Origin: Kribbella soli
GTDB lineage: Bacteria > Actinomycetota > Actinomycetes > Propionibacteriales > Kribbellaceae
DNA: 64,000 nucleotides
Reading direction: 5' to 3'
Assembly: GCF_004331345.1 (NCBI RefSeq)
Contig: NZ_SJJZ01000002.1
Coordinates: 1,116,001 to 1,180,000 of the forward strand
Below the pieces are notes generated by a model. It saw nothing but the letters and a program-made list of their open reading frames with translations. It ran no database searches and had not been told where the DNA came from. The first letter of the stretch is position 1. Each line of letters opens with the position of its first letter. Shown here in pieces: positions 16,764 to 25,761 of this stretch. The position numbers and the translations under genes are program-made.

Positions 16764-18797
16764 ATGCCAGATATCAATCGCCGTAGGTTCCTGCAGCTGG
16801 CCGGAGCGTCGGCCGCGTTCGCCGCGATGGCGAACAGCATCGAGCAGGCCGCCGCGATCCCCGCGCACCGCCGGTTCGGCAGTATCCAGGACGTCGAGCA
16901 CATCGTCGTACTGATGCAGGAGAACCGGTCGTTCGACCACTACTTCGGCAGCCTGAACGGCGTCCGCGGGTTCGGTGACCCGCGCCCGGTGACGCTGCCC
17001 AGTGGACAGTCGGTGTGGCACCAGAAGAGTGCCCTCGGCAAGGAGATCCTGCCGTTCCGGCCGGAGGCCGACAACCTCGGGATGCAGTTCATCCAGGACC
17101 TCGCGCACAGCTGGTCCGATGCGCACCTGGCGGTGAACAACGGCAAGTACGACCAGTGGATCCCGGCGAAGACGTCGACCACGATGGCGTACCTGACCCG
17201 CGAGGACATCCCGTTCCACTACGCGCTCGCGGACAAGTTCACGCTGTGCGACGCGTACCACTGCTCGTTCATGGGCTCCACCGACCCGAACCGGTACTAC
17301 ATGTGGACCGGCTACACGGGTAACGACGGCACCGGCGACGGCCCGGTCCTCGGCAACGACGAGGCCGGCTACGGCTGGGCGACGTACCCGGAACGGCTCG
17401 AGCAGGCCGGCGTCTCGTGGAAGATCTACCAGGACATCGGTGACGGCCTCGACGGCGACCACGGGTGGGGCTGGATCGACGACGCGTACCGCGGCAACTA
17501 CGGCGACAACTCGCTGCTGTACTTCAACAACTACCGCAACGCGCAGCCCGGGAGCCCGTTGTACGACAAGGCCCGCACCGGCACGAACGCGAAGGCCGGC
17601 GAGAGCCTGTTCGCACAGCTCACCGCCGATGTGCAGAACAACCGGCTGCCGAAGATCTCCTGGATCGCGGCGCCGGAGGCGTTCACCGAGCACCCGAACT
17701 GGCCGGCCAACTACGGCGCCTGGTACATCTCCCAGGTCCTCGACGCGCTCACGGCGAACCCCGAGGTGTGGAGCAAGACCGCGCTGTTCATCACGTACGA
17801 CGAGAACGACGGCTTCTTCGACCACGTCGTACCGCCGTACCCGCCGATGTCCGCATCACAGGGCCTGTCGACCGTCAACCCGGGTCCCGATCTGTACACC
17901 GGGTCGAAGGCCGCGCACGGCGCCTACGGTCTCGGTCAGCGGGTGCCGATGCTCGTGGTGTCGCCGTGGAGCACCGGCGGCTACACCTGCTCCGAGGTGT
18001 TCGACCACACGTCGATCATCCGCTTCATGGAGTCCCGTTTCGGCGTCCACGAACCGAACATCTCGCCGTGGCGGCGGGCGATCTGCGGCGACCTGACATC
18101 GGCGTTCGACTTCGGTACGGCGGAGACGCGGCCGGCCACGCTCCCGGACACCAGCGCGTACGAGCCGCCGGACAACAAGCGGCACCCGGACTACGTGCCG
18201 ACACCGCCCGCGGTCGGCAAGGTCCCGGCGCAGGAACGCGGCCGCCGCCGTACCCGGCCGTTGCCCTACGCACCGGTCGTCGACGGAGCCGTTGCCGACA
18301 GCAAGTACAGGCTGACCTTCAGCTCCGGGGCGCACGCGGGCGCCCAGTTCCTGATCACGTCCGCGAACCGTACCGACGGCCCGTGGACCTACACCACCGA
18401 GGCCGGCAAGACCGTCGCCGACAGCTGGAACCCGATCTACTCGGCCGGCGTCACCGACCTCACCGTCCACGGCCCGAACGGCTTCCTCCGCACCTTCAAG
18501 GGCAAGCCCGCGACCGGCCTGGAACTCGCCGCCCGCGAGAACGCCACCACCGGCAACGTCGACCTGACCCTGACGTCGGACACCGCCCGCCGCATCACGA
18601 TCACCAACACGTACGCCGGCACCACCCAGAACCTCGACCTATCCAAGGGCACCACCACCCGCACCATCACCACGACAAGCGGCTGGTACGACGTCTCGAT
18701 CACCACCGCCACCGACACGACGTACCTCCGCCGCCTGGCCGGCCACGTAGAAACCGGCACCCCCAGCCTGAGCGACCCAGCCATCAAGACCGTCTAG
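16764..18797 (+). CDS. Tat-exported phosphocholine-specific phospholipase C
   Basis: The 677-residue enzyme hydrolyses phospholipids to diacylglycerol and phosphocholine outside the cell. NRRRFLQLAG near the start followed by a hydrophobic stretch is a twin-arginine signal. The alkaline-phosphatase-like catalytic domain (about 40-420) shows IVVLMQENRSFDHYFG (nucleophile region) and TYDENDGFFDHVVPP (metal ligands). Two C-terminal DUF756-type beta domains (about 500-670) follow, as in Pseudomonas/Streptomyces PLC. ATG 16764 has GGAGG eight bases upstream. The Pho-box-like repeats ahead of it suggest induction by phosphate limitation. The stop overlaps the convergent LysE gene by 4 bp. Confidence 0.93.
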   Translation: MPDINRRRFLQLAGASAAFAAMANSIEQAAAIPAHRRFGSIQDVEHIVVLMQENRSFDHYFGSLNGVRGFGDPRPVTLPSGQSVWHQKSALGKEILPFRPEADNLGMQFIQDLAHSWSDAHLAVNNGKYDQWIPAKTSTTMAYLTREDIPFHYALADKFTLCDAYHCSFMGSTDPNRYYMWTGYTGNDGTGDGPVLGNDEAGYGWATYPERLEQAGVSWKIYQDIGDGLDGDHGWGWIDDAYRGNYGDNSLLYFNNYRNAQPGSPLYDKARTGTNAKAGESLFAQLTADVQNNRLPKISWIAAPEAFTEHPNWPANYGAWYISQVLDALTANPEVWSKTALFITYDENDGFFDHVVPPYPPMSASQGLSTVNPGPDLYTGSKAAHGAYGLGQRVPMLVVSPWSTGGYTCSEVFDHTSIIRFMESRFGVHEPNISPWRRAICGDLTSAFDFGTAETRPATLPDTSAYEPPDNKRHPDYVPTPPAVGKVPAQERGRRRTRPLPYAPVVDGAVADSKYRLTFSSGAHAGAQFLITSANRTDGPWTYTTEAGKTVADSWNPIYSAGVTDLTVHGPNGFLRTFKGKPATGLELAARENATTGNVDLTLTSDTARRITITNTYAGTTQNLDLSKGTTTRTITTTSGWYDVSITTATDTTYLRRLAGHVETGTPSLSDPAIKTV

Positions 18798-19414
18798 GTC
18801 AGCACCGCGAGTCCGGCGAGGGTCAGGTAGACGCCTCCGGTGGTCTGTTTGATCCTGCGCCGGGCTTGCGGGGACTGGTTGATCCTGGGCGCCAGGGTGC
18901 CGGCGATCGTCGCGTAGGTTGCGTCGCAGGCGACGGCCAGGAGGACGAAGCAGGCACCGAGGACGAGGATCTGCGTCGGTCCGGACCCCTCCGCCGGACG
19001 GACGAACTGTGGGAGGAAGGCCAGGAAGAACAGCACCGTCTTCGGGTTCAGCAGGTCGACGAGGATGCCGTCGCGGATCATCCGGAGACGGCTCCTCGGC
19101 ACCGCGCGGTGCTTGGGCGCGCTGTCGTTCGGCGGTCGGAGCTCGCGCACCCCCATCACGAGCAGGTAGGCGGCCCCGACGTACCTGATCAGCCGGAACA
19201 GGTCAGGTGACGACGCGAGCACCGCGCCCAGCCCGGCGGCGGCCGCGACGACGTGGACGAGCGCGCCGAGTTCGAGGCCGAGCACCGACGCGAGGCCGGC
19301 GGCGCGCCCGTGGCGCAGGCTGCACGCCACCACATAGGCGACCGACGGCCCCGGTACGACGAGCACCACCAGTGCCGCCAGGCAGAAGGACAGGACTGTT
19401 GTCCCGCTTGGCAT
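18794..19414 (-). CDS. LysE/RhtB-family amino-acid exporter
   Basis: A 206-residue inner-membrane protein with six hydrophobic helices. The N-terminal VLVVPGPSVAYVVACSLRHGRAAG carries the family's G-P-GP/N motif. Members export basic or neutral amino acids or homoserine lactones. ATG 19414 is chosen because GGGGGGAT precedes it and the signature helix then starts at residue 9; the frame stays open further upstream without conserved features. Substrate unknown. Confidence 0.85.
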   Translation of the reverse strand: MPSGTTVLSFCLAALVVLVVPGPSVAYVVACSLRHGRAAGLASVLGLELGALVHVVAAAAGLGAVLASSPDLFRLIRYVGAAYLLVMGVRELRPPNDSAPKHRAVPRSRLRMIRDGILVDLLNPKTVLFFLAFLPQFVRPAEGSGPTQILVLGACFVLLAVACDATYATIAGTLAPRINQSPQARRRIKQTTGGVYLTLAGLAVLT

Positions 19415-19541
19415 GATCCCCCCGATCCGGGCCTTCGCCCGTTCACGAAGGGACGGTACGGACGAGCGCTGCCAGTTCGCTGTCAGTCCGGGACGACCCG
19501 TTCGATCGGTAAAGTAGGTAGCCGTATCTCTCGGGGGTGAG

Positions 19542-22349
19542 ATGGGACATCTCGACATTCGGCTGCTCGGCCCGTTCGAGATCCGTCAGGACGGCGCGGT
19601 GGTTCGGGTTCCGGGCCGCAAGGTCCGGGCGTTGCTGGCGATGCTCGCGCTGAACTGCGGACGGACGGTTTCGTTCGACGGTCTCGGACGTGCGCTGTGG
19701 GCCGACGATCCGCCGCAGCGCCTTCGAGGCAGCCTGCAGACGTACGTCGGGCGACTGCGGCGCGTGCTCGGCGACGACGCGGTGACGACCGAGCCGACGG
19801 GCTACCGCCTCGACGTGCCGGTGGAGAGTGTCGACGTACTGCGCTTCCATCGCCTGCTCGACGAGGGGAAACGCGAGCAGGCGTTGGAATTGTGGCGCGG
19901 AGACCCGTTCGGGAGCGCGCTCTCCCCGTGGTTCGACGAGCACGAGACGCCCACGCTCGTCGAGCGTTATCTGACCGCCTGGGAACAGCGGACCGACGCC
20001 GGCCTCGCCGACCTCCAGAAGCTCACCACGCGCTACCCGCTCCGGGAAACGTTGTGGCTAAGGCTTCTCACCGCGCTACGCGACGCCGGCCGACGAGCGG
20101 AAGCGCTGGAACGCTACGAGACGCTACGCCGCCACCTCGCCGACGAACTCGGCACCGACCCATCCCCTGAGCTGCAGGCACTGCACCACGACCTACTCGC
20201 TCTGCCCGCAGTTGGGAGCACGCCGCAGCGCCCGGCTCGTGACCTGACGCGGTTCTTCGGGCGGGCGGCCGAGCTGACCCGGGTCGATCGCCTGCTCGCA
20301 GCGTCCCGCCTGGTCACGATCGCCGGTCCGCCCGGCGCAGGCAAGACGCGACTCACCCGCGAGTACGCCGTACGTCAGACGTCACCAGTCGTCCTGGTCG
20401 AACTCGCACCGGCCGACTCGGTGGCGACTGCAGTCGCGGACACGATCGGACTCGGGGCCGGCGAGCCACTCGACCCGGCGAGCACGTTCCTCCTGATCCT
20501 GGACAACTGCGAGCACCTCGCGACCGAGGCAGCGCAGTACGCCACCCAGATCCTTGCGACCTGCCCGGCTGTTCGGATCCTGGCCACGAGCCGTACCCCG
20601 CTCGGCGCGGCCGGCGAACACGTCTACCGTCTGCCCCCACTCGCCCACCGCACCGCGATCGAGCTCTTCACCGACCGCGCGCGACTCGTCAACGCAGACT
20701 TCCCGGCCGATCCGAGTGACACCATCCGGCAGATCTGCCGCCAACTCGACGGACTCCCCCTCGCGATCGAGCTCGCTGCCGCCTGGATCCGCGTGCTGTC
20801 CGAGCGCCAGATCCTCAACCGCCTGACGCCGCTCCTGCATGAGAAGCACGGCCGCCACACGACCATGCGCGCCGCCCTGGATTCCAGCTACTGCCTTCTG
20901 CAACCACCGCAGCAACGGCTGTTCGGTCGCCTGGCGGTGTTCGCCGGCGGATTCGACCTGGACGCCCTGGAAGCAGTTTCCGACCTCGGCGACGACCTGC
21001 TCACCGCCCTCACCGCACTCGTCGACCACTCCCTCGTTCTCACCGAGTCACTGCCCGACGGCCGCATGCGCTTCCGCCTGCTCGAGCCTGTGCGCCAGTA
21101 CGCCGTGACTGTCTTCGTCACCGATGACAACGAGGACTCGGTCCGCGACCGCCATGCCCGTCACTACCTGGCCGTTGCCCTCCATGACGACGCTCGCCTC
21201 CGCGGACCGGACCGTGCCGCTGCACTCGTCGACCTGCGACGCGAGGAAGCCAATCTGCTGGCCGCGTTGGCGTGGGCCCGCAGCCGGCCCACTGACCTGG
21301 CGCTGCGGTTGAGTACGGTCCTCGGGTACTACTCCGAGCATCGAGGCGAGGTGAACGAGGCCCGGACCCGGATCGAAGAGTTCCTGGACCACCCTCCGGC
21401 CGAGCCCAAGGTCCGTGCTGCCGCTCTGGCTCGGCTGGGACGACTCGCCTGGCGGCAACGCGACTATCCGGCCGCGCAGCACGCCTACCGGCAGAGCCTC
21501 GACCTCCGCCGACGGCTCGGCGATCAGGACGGTACGGCGCGCAGCCTGCGGGACCTCGCTCTCGCGACGGCGTCCGGCGGCGACACCGGTCTCGCCGCCG
21601 AGCTGTGTGAGCAGAGCATCGCGATGTTCAGGCGTTCGGGCAATGAACGCGGCCGCGGCTGGGCTCTCACGGTGCTCGGCCTGACCCTCTTCGAGAACGG
21701 CTGCTGGGCCGAAGGCGAGACGCACTACCGCGAGGCGCTCGAGGTGAGCCTGGACGGCGGCGGCGCGGCGATGAACGTGACCGCACGGCTCGGCATCGCG
21801 TTCTCCGCGGCGGTGGCCGGCGATGTCGGCGTCCATCGGCAGCAACTCGTGGCCGTCGTGGATCAGATCCGTGCGGCCTCCGGCCTGATCGAGGATCCCG
21901 AGTGGTTGTGGGCCGCGATGAGCCTGGCTGCGAACGAAGGACGGACCCGCGCGGCGCTCCGGCTCGCCGGCGCCGCCATCGCGCTCAGCCGGCGCGGCGG
22001 GCGGATGTCCGGGACCATGACCACCTTCTGCGACGGGACGGTCGAGCGCCTGCGCCGCCAGATCGGGGCCCGCCCGGCCGGCCGCCTGATGGCCGCCGGC
22101 CGCGAACTCGCGCAGGACGCGTTGATCGTCGAGGCACTCGCCCCGCCGACGGTCGGCGACCGGCCGTTGAGCGCCCGTGAGCTGGAGGTCGCCGACCTGG
22201 CTGGACAGGGGCTGAGCAACGACGACATCGCGCGGTCCTTGACGATCTCCCGCCGTACCGTCGAGACCCATCTCGAGCACGTCCGGCACAAGCTGGAACT
22301 CACCAGCCGGTACGAAGTGGTGGCCTGGGCGCTGTCGCGATCCGGGTGA
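19542..22349 (+). CDS. AfsR/SARP-type regulator with NB-ARC ATPase, TPR region and C-terminal LuxR HTH
   Basis: This 935-residue regulator starts with an OmpR-like winged helix (1-95: IRLLGPFEI, ALWADDPP, LQTYVGRLRRVLG) and a BTAD domain (95-235) as in SARPs. A P-loop NTPase follows with GPPGAGKT (about 262) and LLILDNCEH (Walker B), then ARC-type LPLAIELAAAW, and TPR-like helices (about 560-850). The C-terminus is a GerE/LuxR helix-turn-helix (LSARELEVADLAGQGLSNDDIA, about 870-930). Two different DNA-binding domains in one chain is unusual: SARPs rarely carry a LuxR end. ATG 19542 follows GGGGGTGAG. The methyltransferase gene begins 42 bp after it. Confidence 0.85.
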   Translation: MGHLDIRLLGPFEIRQDGAVVRVPGRKVRALLAMLALNCGRTVSFDGLGRALWADDPPQRLRGSLQTYVGRLRRVLGDDAVTTEPTGYRLDVPVESVDVLRFHRLLDEGKREQALELWRGDPFGSALSPWFDEHETPTLVERYLTAWEQRTDAGLADLQKLTTRYPLRETLWLRLLTALRDAGRRAEALERYETLRRHLADELGTDPSPELQALHHDLLALPAVGSTPQRPARDLTRFFGRAAELTRVDRLLAASRLVTIAGPPGAGKTRLTREYAVRQTSPVVLVELAPADSVATAVADTIGLGAGEPLDPASTFLLILDNCEHLATEAAQYATQILATCPAVRILATSRTPLGAAGEHVYRLPPLAHRTAIELFTDRARLVNADFPADPSDTIRQICRQLDGLPLAIELAAAWIRVLSERQILNRLTPLLHEKHGRHTTMRAALDSSYCLLQPPQQRLFGRLAVFAGGFDLDALEAVSDLGDDLLTALTALVDHSLVLTESLPDGRMRFRLLEPVRQYAVTVFVTDDNEDSVRDRHARHYLAVALHDDARLRGPDRAAALVDLRREEANLLAALAWARSRPTDLALRLSTVLGYYSEHRGEVNEARTRIEEFLDHPPAEPKVRAAALARLGRLAWRQRDYPAAQHAYRQSLDLRRRLGDQDGTARSLRDLALATASGGDTGLAAELCEQSIAMFRRSGNERGRGWALTVLGLTLFENGCWAEGETHYREALEVSLDGGGAAMNVTARLGIAFSAAVAGDVGVHRQQLVAVVDQIRAASGLIEDPEWLWAAMSLAANEGRTRAALRLAGAAIALSRRGGRMSGTMTTFCDGTVERLRRQIGARPAGRLMAAGRELAQDALIVEALAPPTVGDRPLSARELEVADLAGQGLSNDDIARSLTISRRTVETHLEHVRHKLELTSRYEVVAWALSRSG

Positions 22350-22391
22350 TCACGGATGTGCCGGTCACCCGCGTCCGCGCAGGCTGAAGCG

Positions 22392-23183
22392 ATGAACGAC
22401 TACATCTTCGACACCGGCAGCGAGCTCGGTCAGCACCATCTGGACCATCTCGGCAACCTCCTCGACGCCCCGAGCCGATGGTCCCTCGAACGGCGCGGAC
22501 TGCCGCCCACCGCCCGCTGCCTGGAGATCGGCGCCGGCTCCGGCGCGATCGCGACCTGGCTGGCGGCCCGGACGGCCGAGGTCGTTGCCGTGGACATCGA
22601 CACCAGTCAGCTGACGGACGTGCCGGCCAACGTCGAGGTTCGCCGGCACGACCTCCGCGAGGGCCTCGGGGTGGACGGGCCGTTCGACCTGATCCATGCG
22701 CGGCTGATCCTCATGCATCTCCCGGAGCGTGAGCAGATCTTCGCCCAGCTGGTCGACGCCCTCGCACCGGGCGGGCGGCTCGTCGTCGGCGACTTCACCG
22801 GCCGCCGCCTGCACCCCATCACCACACCGACCGCCGAGGACGAGGCGCTCTGGGCCCGCGTGCAGTACCTCTCGCACGAACTCGCCAGCCCGGCCCGCGG
22901 GATCAGCTTCAGCTGGGCGGCCGGTACGGCGGCACGGATGTCTGCCGCCGGCCTGGTCGACGTACACACGCTGGAGTACTCCGAGACGACGGCGGGCGGC
23001 ACCGACGGCTGCCTCCTGCACCGCAACCTCAACCAGCAGGCAGAAGCCCTCCTGCTGTCCGTCGGCGCCGCCCCGGCCGAACTGACGCGCTACCGCGAGC
23101 TGATGACCGACCCGTCCTTCAGCGCGTGGTTCTACCAGTTCTTGTGTACGTCGGGACAGCGCCCTAAGTGCTCCGTCGTCTAG
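22392..23183 (+). CDS. SAM-dependent methyltransferase
   Basis: A 263-residue class I methyltransferase. CLEIGAGSGAIATWL (motif I), VVAVDIDTSQL (motif II) and FDLIHARLILMHL followed by LVDALAPGGRLVVGDF (motifs IV to VI) give the full Rossmann signature. It resembles methyltransferases often placed beside antibiotic regulators. It sits 42 bp behind the SARP/LuxR regulator and is probably co-transcribed, so it may be its target or effector gene. ATG 22356 is possible, but ATG 22392 gives the natural N-terminus. The substrate is unknown. Its stop overlaps the convergent ABC gene by 4 bp. Confidence 0.82.
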   Translation: MNDYIFDTGSELGQHHLDHLGNLLDAPSRWSLERRGLPPTARCLEIGAGSGAIATWLAARTAEVVAVDIDTSQLTDVPANVEVRRHDLREGLGVDGPFDLIHARLILMHLPEREQIFAQLVDALAPGGRLVVGDFTGRRLHPITTPTAEDEALWARVQYLSHELASPARGISFSWAAGTAARMSAAGLVDVHTLEYSETTAGGTDGCLLHRNLNQQAEALLLSVGAAPAELTRYRELMTDPSFSAWFYQFLCTSGQRPKCSVV

Positions 23184-24067
23184 AGGATGGGCGCCTCCGG
23201 CTTCATCGTGTCGGCGGGGTTCGCGTCGTCGACGCGTTCCAGCTCGTCGACGGCGATGCGGGTGGTCCAGCGTTGGTCGGGGTCGGGTTGGGGGATGGAG
23301 TCGAGGAGAAGCTTGGTGTACGGGTGGGACGGCTCGTGCATCACCGTGGAGACCGGGCCGCGTTCGACGATCTGGCCCTTGGTGATGACCATGACCTCGC
23401 CGCCGAGGTAGTACACCGTCGACAGGTCGTGGGTGATGAACAGCGTCGTCATCCCGTGCTCGGTCTGGAAGTCGAGCAGGATGTCCAGGAAGTGCCTACG
23501 CACCTGGGCGTCCAGCATCGACACCGGCTCGTCCGCGATGATGAACGACGGGCGCAGCATGTGGACCCGGGCCAGCATGATGCGCTGGCGCTGACCGCCG
23601 GAGAGCTGGTGCGGGTACCGTCCAAGCACGTTCTCCGGCTCCAGCCGGACCGCGCGCAACGACTCCTCGATCAGCTCGAGGCCGGCGGCACGGGTCGACG
23701 CCAGCTTGAACTTCTGCACCGCCTTCCAGAGCACGCGATCGACCCGGTAGAACGGGTTGAAGATCGCGTACGGGTCCTGGAACACCGGTTGGACGTCGCG
23801 CCGGTACTCGTCGTACTCGGCGCGGCTCAGCTTGAAGATGTCCTTCCCGCCGTACAGCACGGATCCGGCCGTGGGTTTCTGCAGGCCGAGGACGTTGCGG
23901 GCGATCGTGCTCTTCCCGCTGCCGCTCTGGCCGACCAGGCTGATGATCTGCGGCGGCGACGCGGCCAGGCTGAAGCTCACGTCGTCCACCGCGGTGATGT
24001 AGCCGTCGGCGACCCCACGGGCGTGGAATCGTTGCTGTACGCCACGAAGTTCGAGTTCCGACTTCAC
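23180..24067 (-). CDS. oligopeptide/dipeptide-type ABC transporter ATPase (OppF/DppF-like)
   Basis: The last gene of a five-gene importer operon. The 295-residue ATPase has Walker A GQSGSGKST, signature LSGGQRQR, Walker B FIIADEPVSMLD and the C-terminal HPYTKLLLDSIP segment typical of OppF/DppF proteins that recognise family-5 binding proteins. GTG 24067 overlaps the TGA of the upstream ATPase (GTGA). It hydrolyses ATP on the cytoplasmic face with its paralogue to power import. Confidence 0.92.
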   Translation of the reverse strand: MKSELELRGVQQRFHARGVADGYITAVDDVSFSLAASPPQIISLVGQSGSGKSTIARNVLGLQKPTAGSVLYGGKDIFKLSRAEYDEYRRDVQPVFQDPYAIFNPFYRVDRVLWKAVQKFKLASTRAAGLELIEESLRAVRLEPENVLGRYPHQLSGGQRQRIMLARVHMLRPSFIIADEPVSMLDAQVRRHFLDILLDFQTEHGMTTLFITHDLSTVYYLGGEVMVITKGQIVERGPVSTVMHEPSHPYTKLLLDSIPQPDPDQRWTTRIAVDELERVDDANPADTMKPEAPIL

Positions 24068-24885
24068 GATGCCCTCCGTCCTAGCTTCGGGATGGACTCG
24101 ATCAGCTGCCGCGTGTAGGGATCCCGCGGATCCTTGAACACCTGCCGTACGTCGCCGACCTCGACCAACTCACCCTCGTACATCACCGCGACCCGGTCCG
24201 CGAGCTGTGCGTGCACGCCCATGTCGTGCGAGATCACCATCAGGGTCACGCCGAAATCGGTGCGCAGATCCGCGAGCGACTGCAGGATCACCCGCTGGAT
24301 CGTCACGTCCAGCGCGGTGGTCGGCTCGTCCGCGATCACCAGGTCGGGTTCGAGCGCGACCGCGATCGCCATCAGCACCCGCTGCTTCATCCCGCCGGAC
24401 AGCTCATGCGGGTACATCTTGGCCACCCGCGGCTCGAGACCCACCTGTGCGAGCAACCGCGGGATCATCTCGTGCAAGGAGTTCCTGCGATCCGGCGCGT
24501 GCTCCAGGATCACGTCCTTGAACTGGTCCTGCACGCGCATCACCGGGTTCAGCGAGCTCATCGAGCCCTGCGGGAGATACGAGAGAGAGCTCCACCGCAG
24601 GACCCGCAGTTCCTCGCCGTGCACCTTCAGCAGGTCCACGGGCGAACGGCCGGCCGGGTTGAACACCACAGAGCCGCCGGTCACCTTGCCCGGCGCCTTC
24701 AGGAGCCGGAGCAGTGCGACCGCGAGCGTGCTCTTCCCGCTGCCAGACTCCCCCGCGATCCCGAGGATCTCACCGCGGCGTACGTCGAGATCGATCCCGC
24801 GGACCGCTTTCACGTCGCCACGGTTCGTGGAGTAGACGACCTCGAGCCCGTTGATTTCCAGGACGCTTTCCGAGACGTTATTCAC
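24064..24885 (-). CDS. oligopeptide/dipeptide-type ABC transporter ATPase (OppD/DppD-like)
   Basis: A 273-residue ATPase with Walker A GESGSGKST, signature LSGGMKQR, Walker B LVIADEPTTALD and the oligopeptide-type C-terminus DPYTRQLIESIPKLG. It pairs with the DppF-like ATPase. GTG 24885 has GAGGAG six bases ahead and overlaps the preceding permease gene by 8 bp, showing tight translational coupling. Confidence 0.92.
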   Translation of the reverse strand: MNNVSESVLEINGLEVVYSTNRGDVKAVRGIDLDVRRGEILGIAGESGSGKSTLAVALLRLLKAPGKVTGGSVVFNPAGRSPVDLLKVHGEELRVLRWSSLSYLPQGSMSSLNPVMRVQDQFKDVILEHAPDRRNSLHEMIPRLLAQVGLEPRVAKMYPHELSGGMKQRVLMAIAVALEPDLVIADEPTTALDVTIQRVILQSLADLRTDFGVTLMVISHDMGVHAQLADRVAVMYEGELVEVGDVRQVFKDPRDPYTRQLIESIPKLGRRAS

Positions 24886-25759
24886 CGGCCACTCCTCTCA
24901 GCCGCGGGTTGTAGACCTCTTCCAACCCGATGTTCACCATGTTGAGCGCCGCGAACAGCAACGTCAGCAGCACGATCGGGACCACGAACATCGGCCACGC
25001 CCCGAGCGTCAGCGCGCCGGTGGTGATCGCGTTGTAGATGATCTGGCCGAGGTCGACGACACCGCCCGGCCCGAGCCCGATCACCTCCAGGCCGACCAGT
25101 CCGAAGATCGCGCCGAGCGCCGAGGACGCGAACCCGACGCCGATGAACGGCAGCAGGTTCGGCAGCAGTTCGGTGACGATGATCTCCAGGTCGCGGGCCT
25201 TGCTCACCCGCGCCAGGTCGACGTACGGCCGGGTCCGCAGGCTGAGCACCTGGGAACGGATGGTCTTGGCCGCGAACGGCCAGGCGAAGATCGAGATCAT
25301 CACCCCGACCTGGAACAGCGTCACGTTCTTCGCGTACGCCGAGAGTGCGATCAGCAGCGGGAACGTCGGGATCACCAGCAGGATCCCGGTGAACGTCGAC
25401 AGGATGCCGTCGATCCAGCCGCCCTTGTAGCCGGCCACGAACGCCACGATCACACCCACGACGGTGGAGATGATGCCCGCGATCGCCCCGATCTGGAGAG
25501 AGACCGACAGCGCCTTCATCACCATCGCGAACACGTCCCGGCCGAACTGGTCGGTGCCCAGCAGATGTCCCGGCCCGGGCACCAGCCACTTCTCGTACGC
25601 CGCCACCTCGATCGGATCCTTGCCATTCCCGATCGCGTTCACGATCAACGGGCTGAACAACGCCAGCAGGACCATCACCCCGAGGATGATCAACCCGGCC
25701 GCCAGCCGCCGGCTGTTCCGGATCGTCCGTACCACCGCGGTCAGAATTCTCATCGTCAT
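24878..25759 (-). CDS. oligopeptide-type ABC permease (DppC-like)
   Basis: A 293-residue permease with about six helices and the EAA-type loop (LYARVSKARDLEIIVTELLPN-like region around 180-200) that docks the ATPases. The N-terminus has the extra helix and cytoplasmic leader typical of DppC. Three start codons lie together (GTG 25762, ATG 25759, ATG 25753); I choose 25759 for its distance from GGAAG. Confidence 0.9.
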   Translation of the reverse strand: MTMRILTAVVRTIRNSRRLAAGLIILGVMVLLALFSPLIVNAIGNGKDPIEVAAYEKWLVPGPGHLLGTDQFGRDVFAMVMKALSVSLQIGAIAGIISTVVGVIVAFVAGYKGGWIDGILSTFTGILLVIPTFPLLIALSAYAKNVTLFQVGVMISIFAWPFAAKTIRSQVLSLRTRPYVDLARVSKARDLEIIVTELLPNLLPFIGVGFASSALGAIFGLVGLEVIGLGPGGVVDLGQIIYNAITTGALTLGAWPMFVVPIVLLTLLFAALNMVNIGLEEVYNPRLRGVAGE

Positions 25760-25761
25760 CA

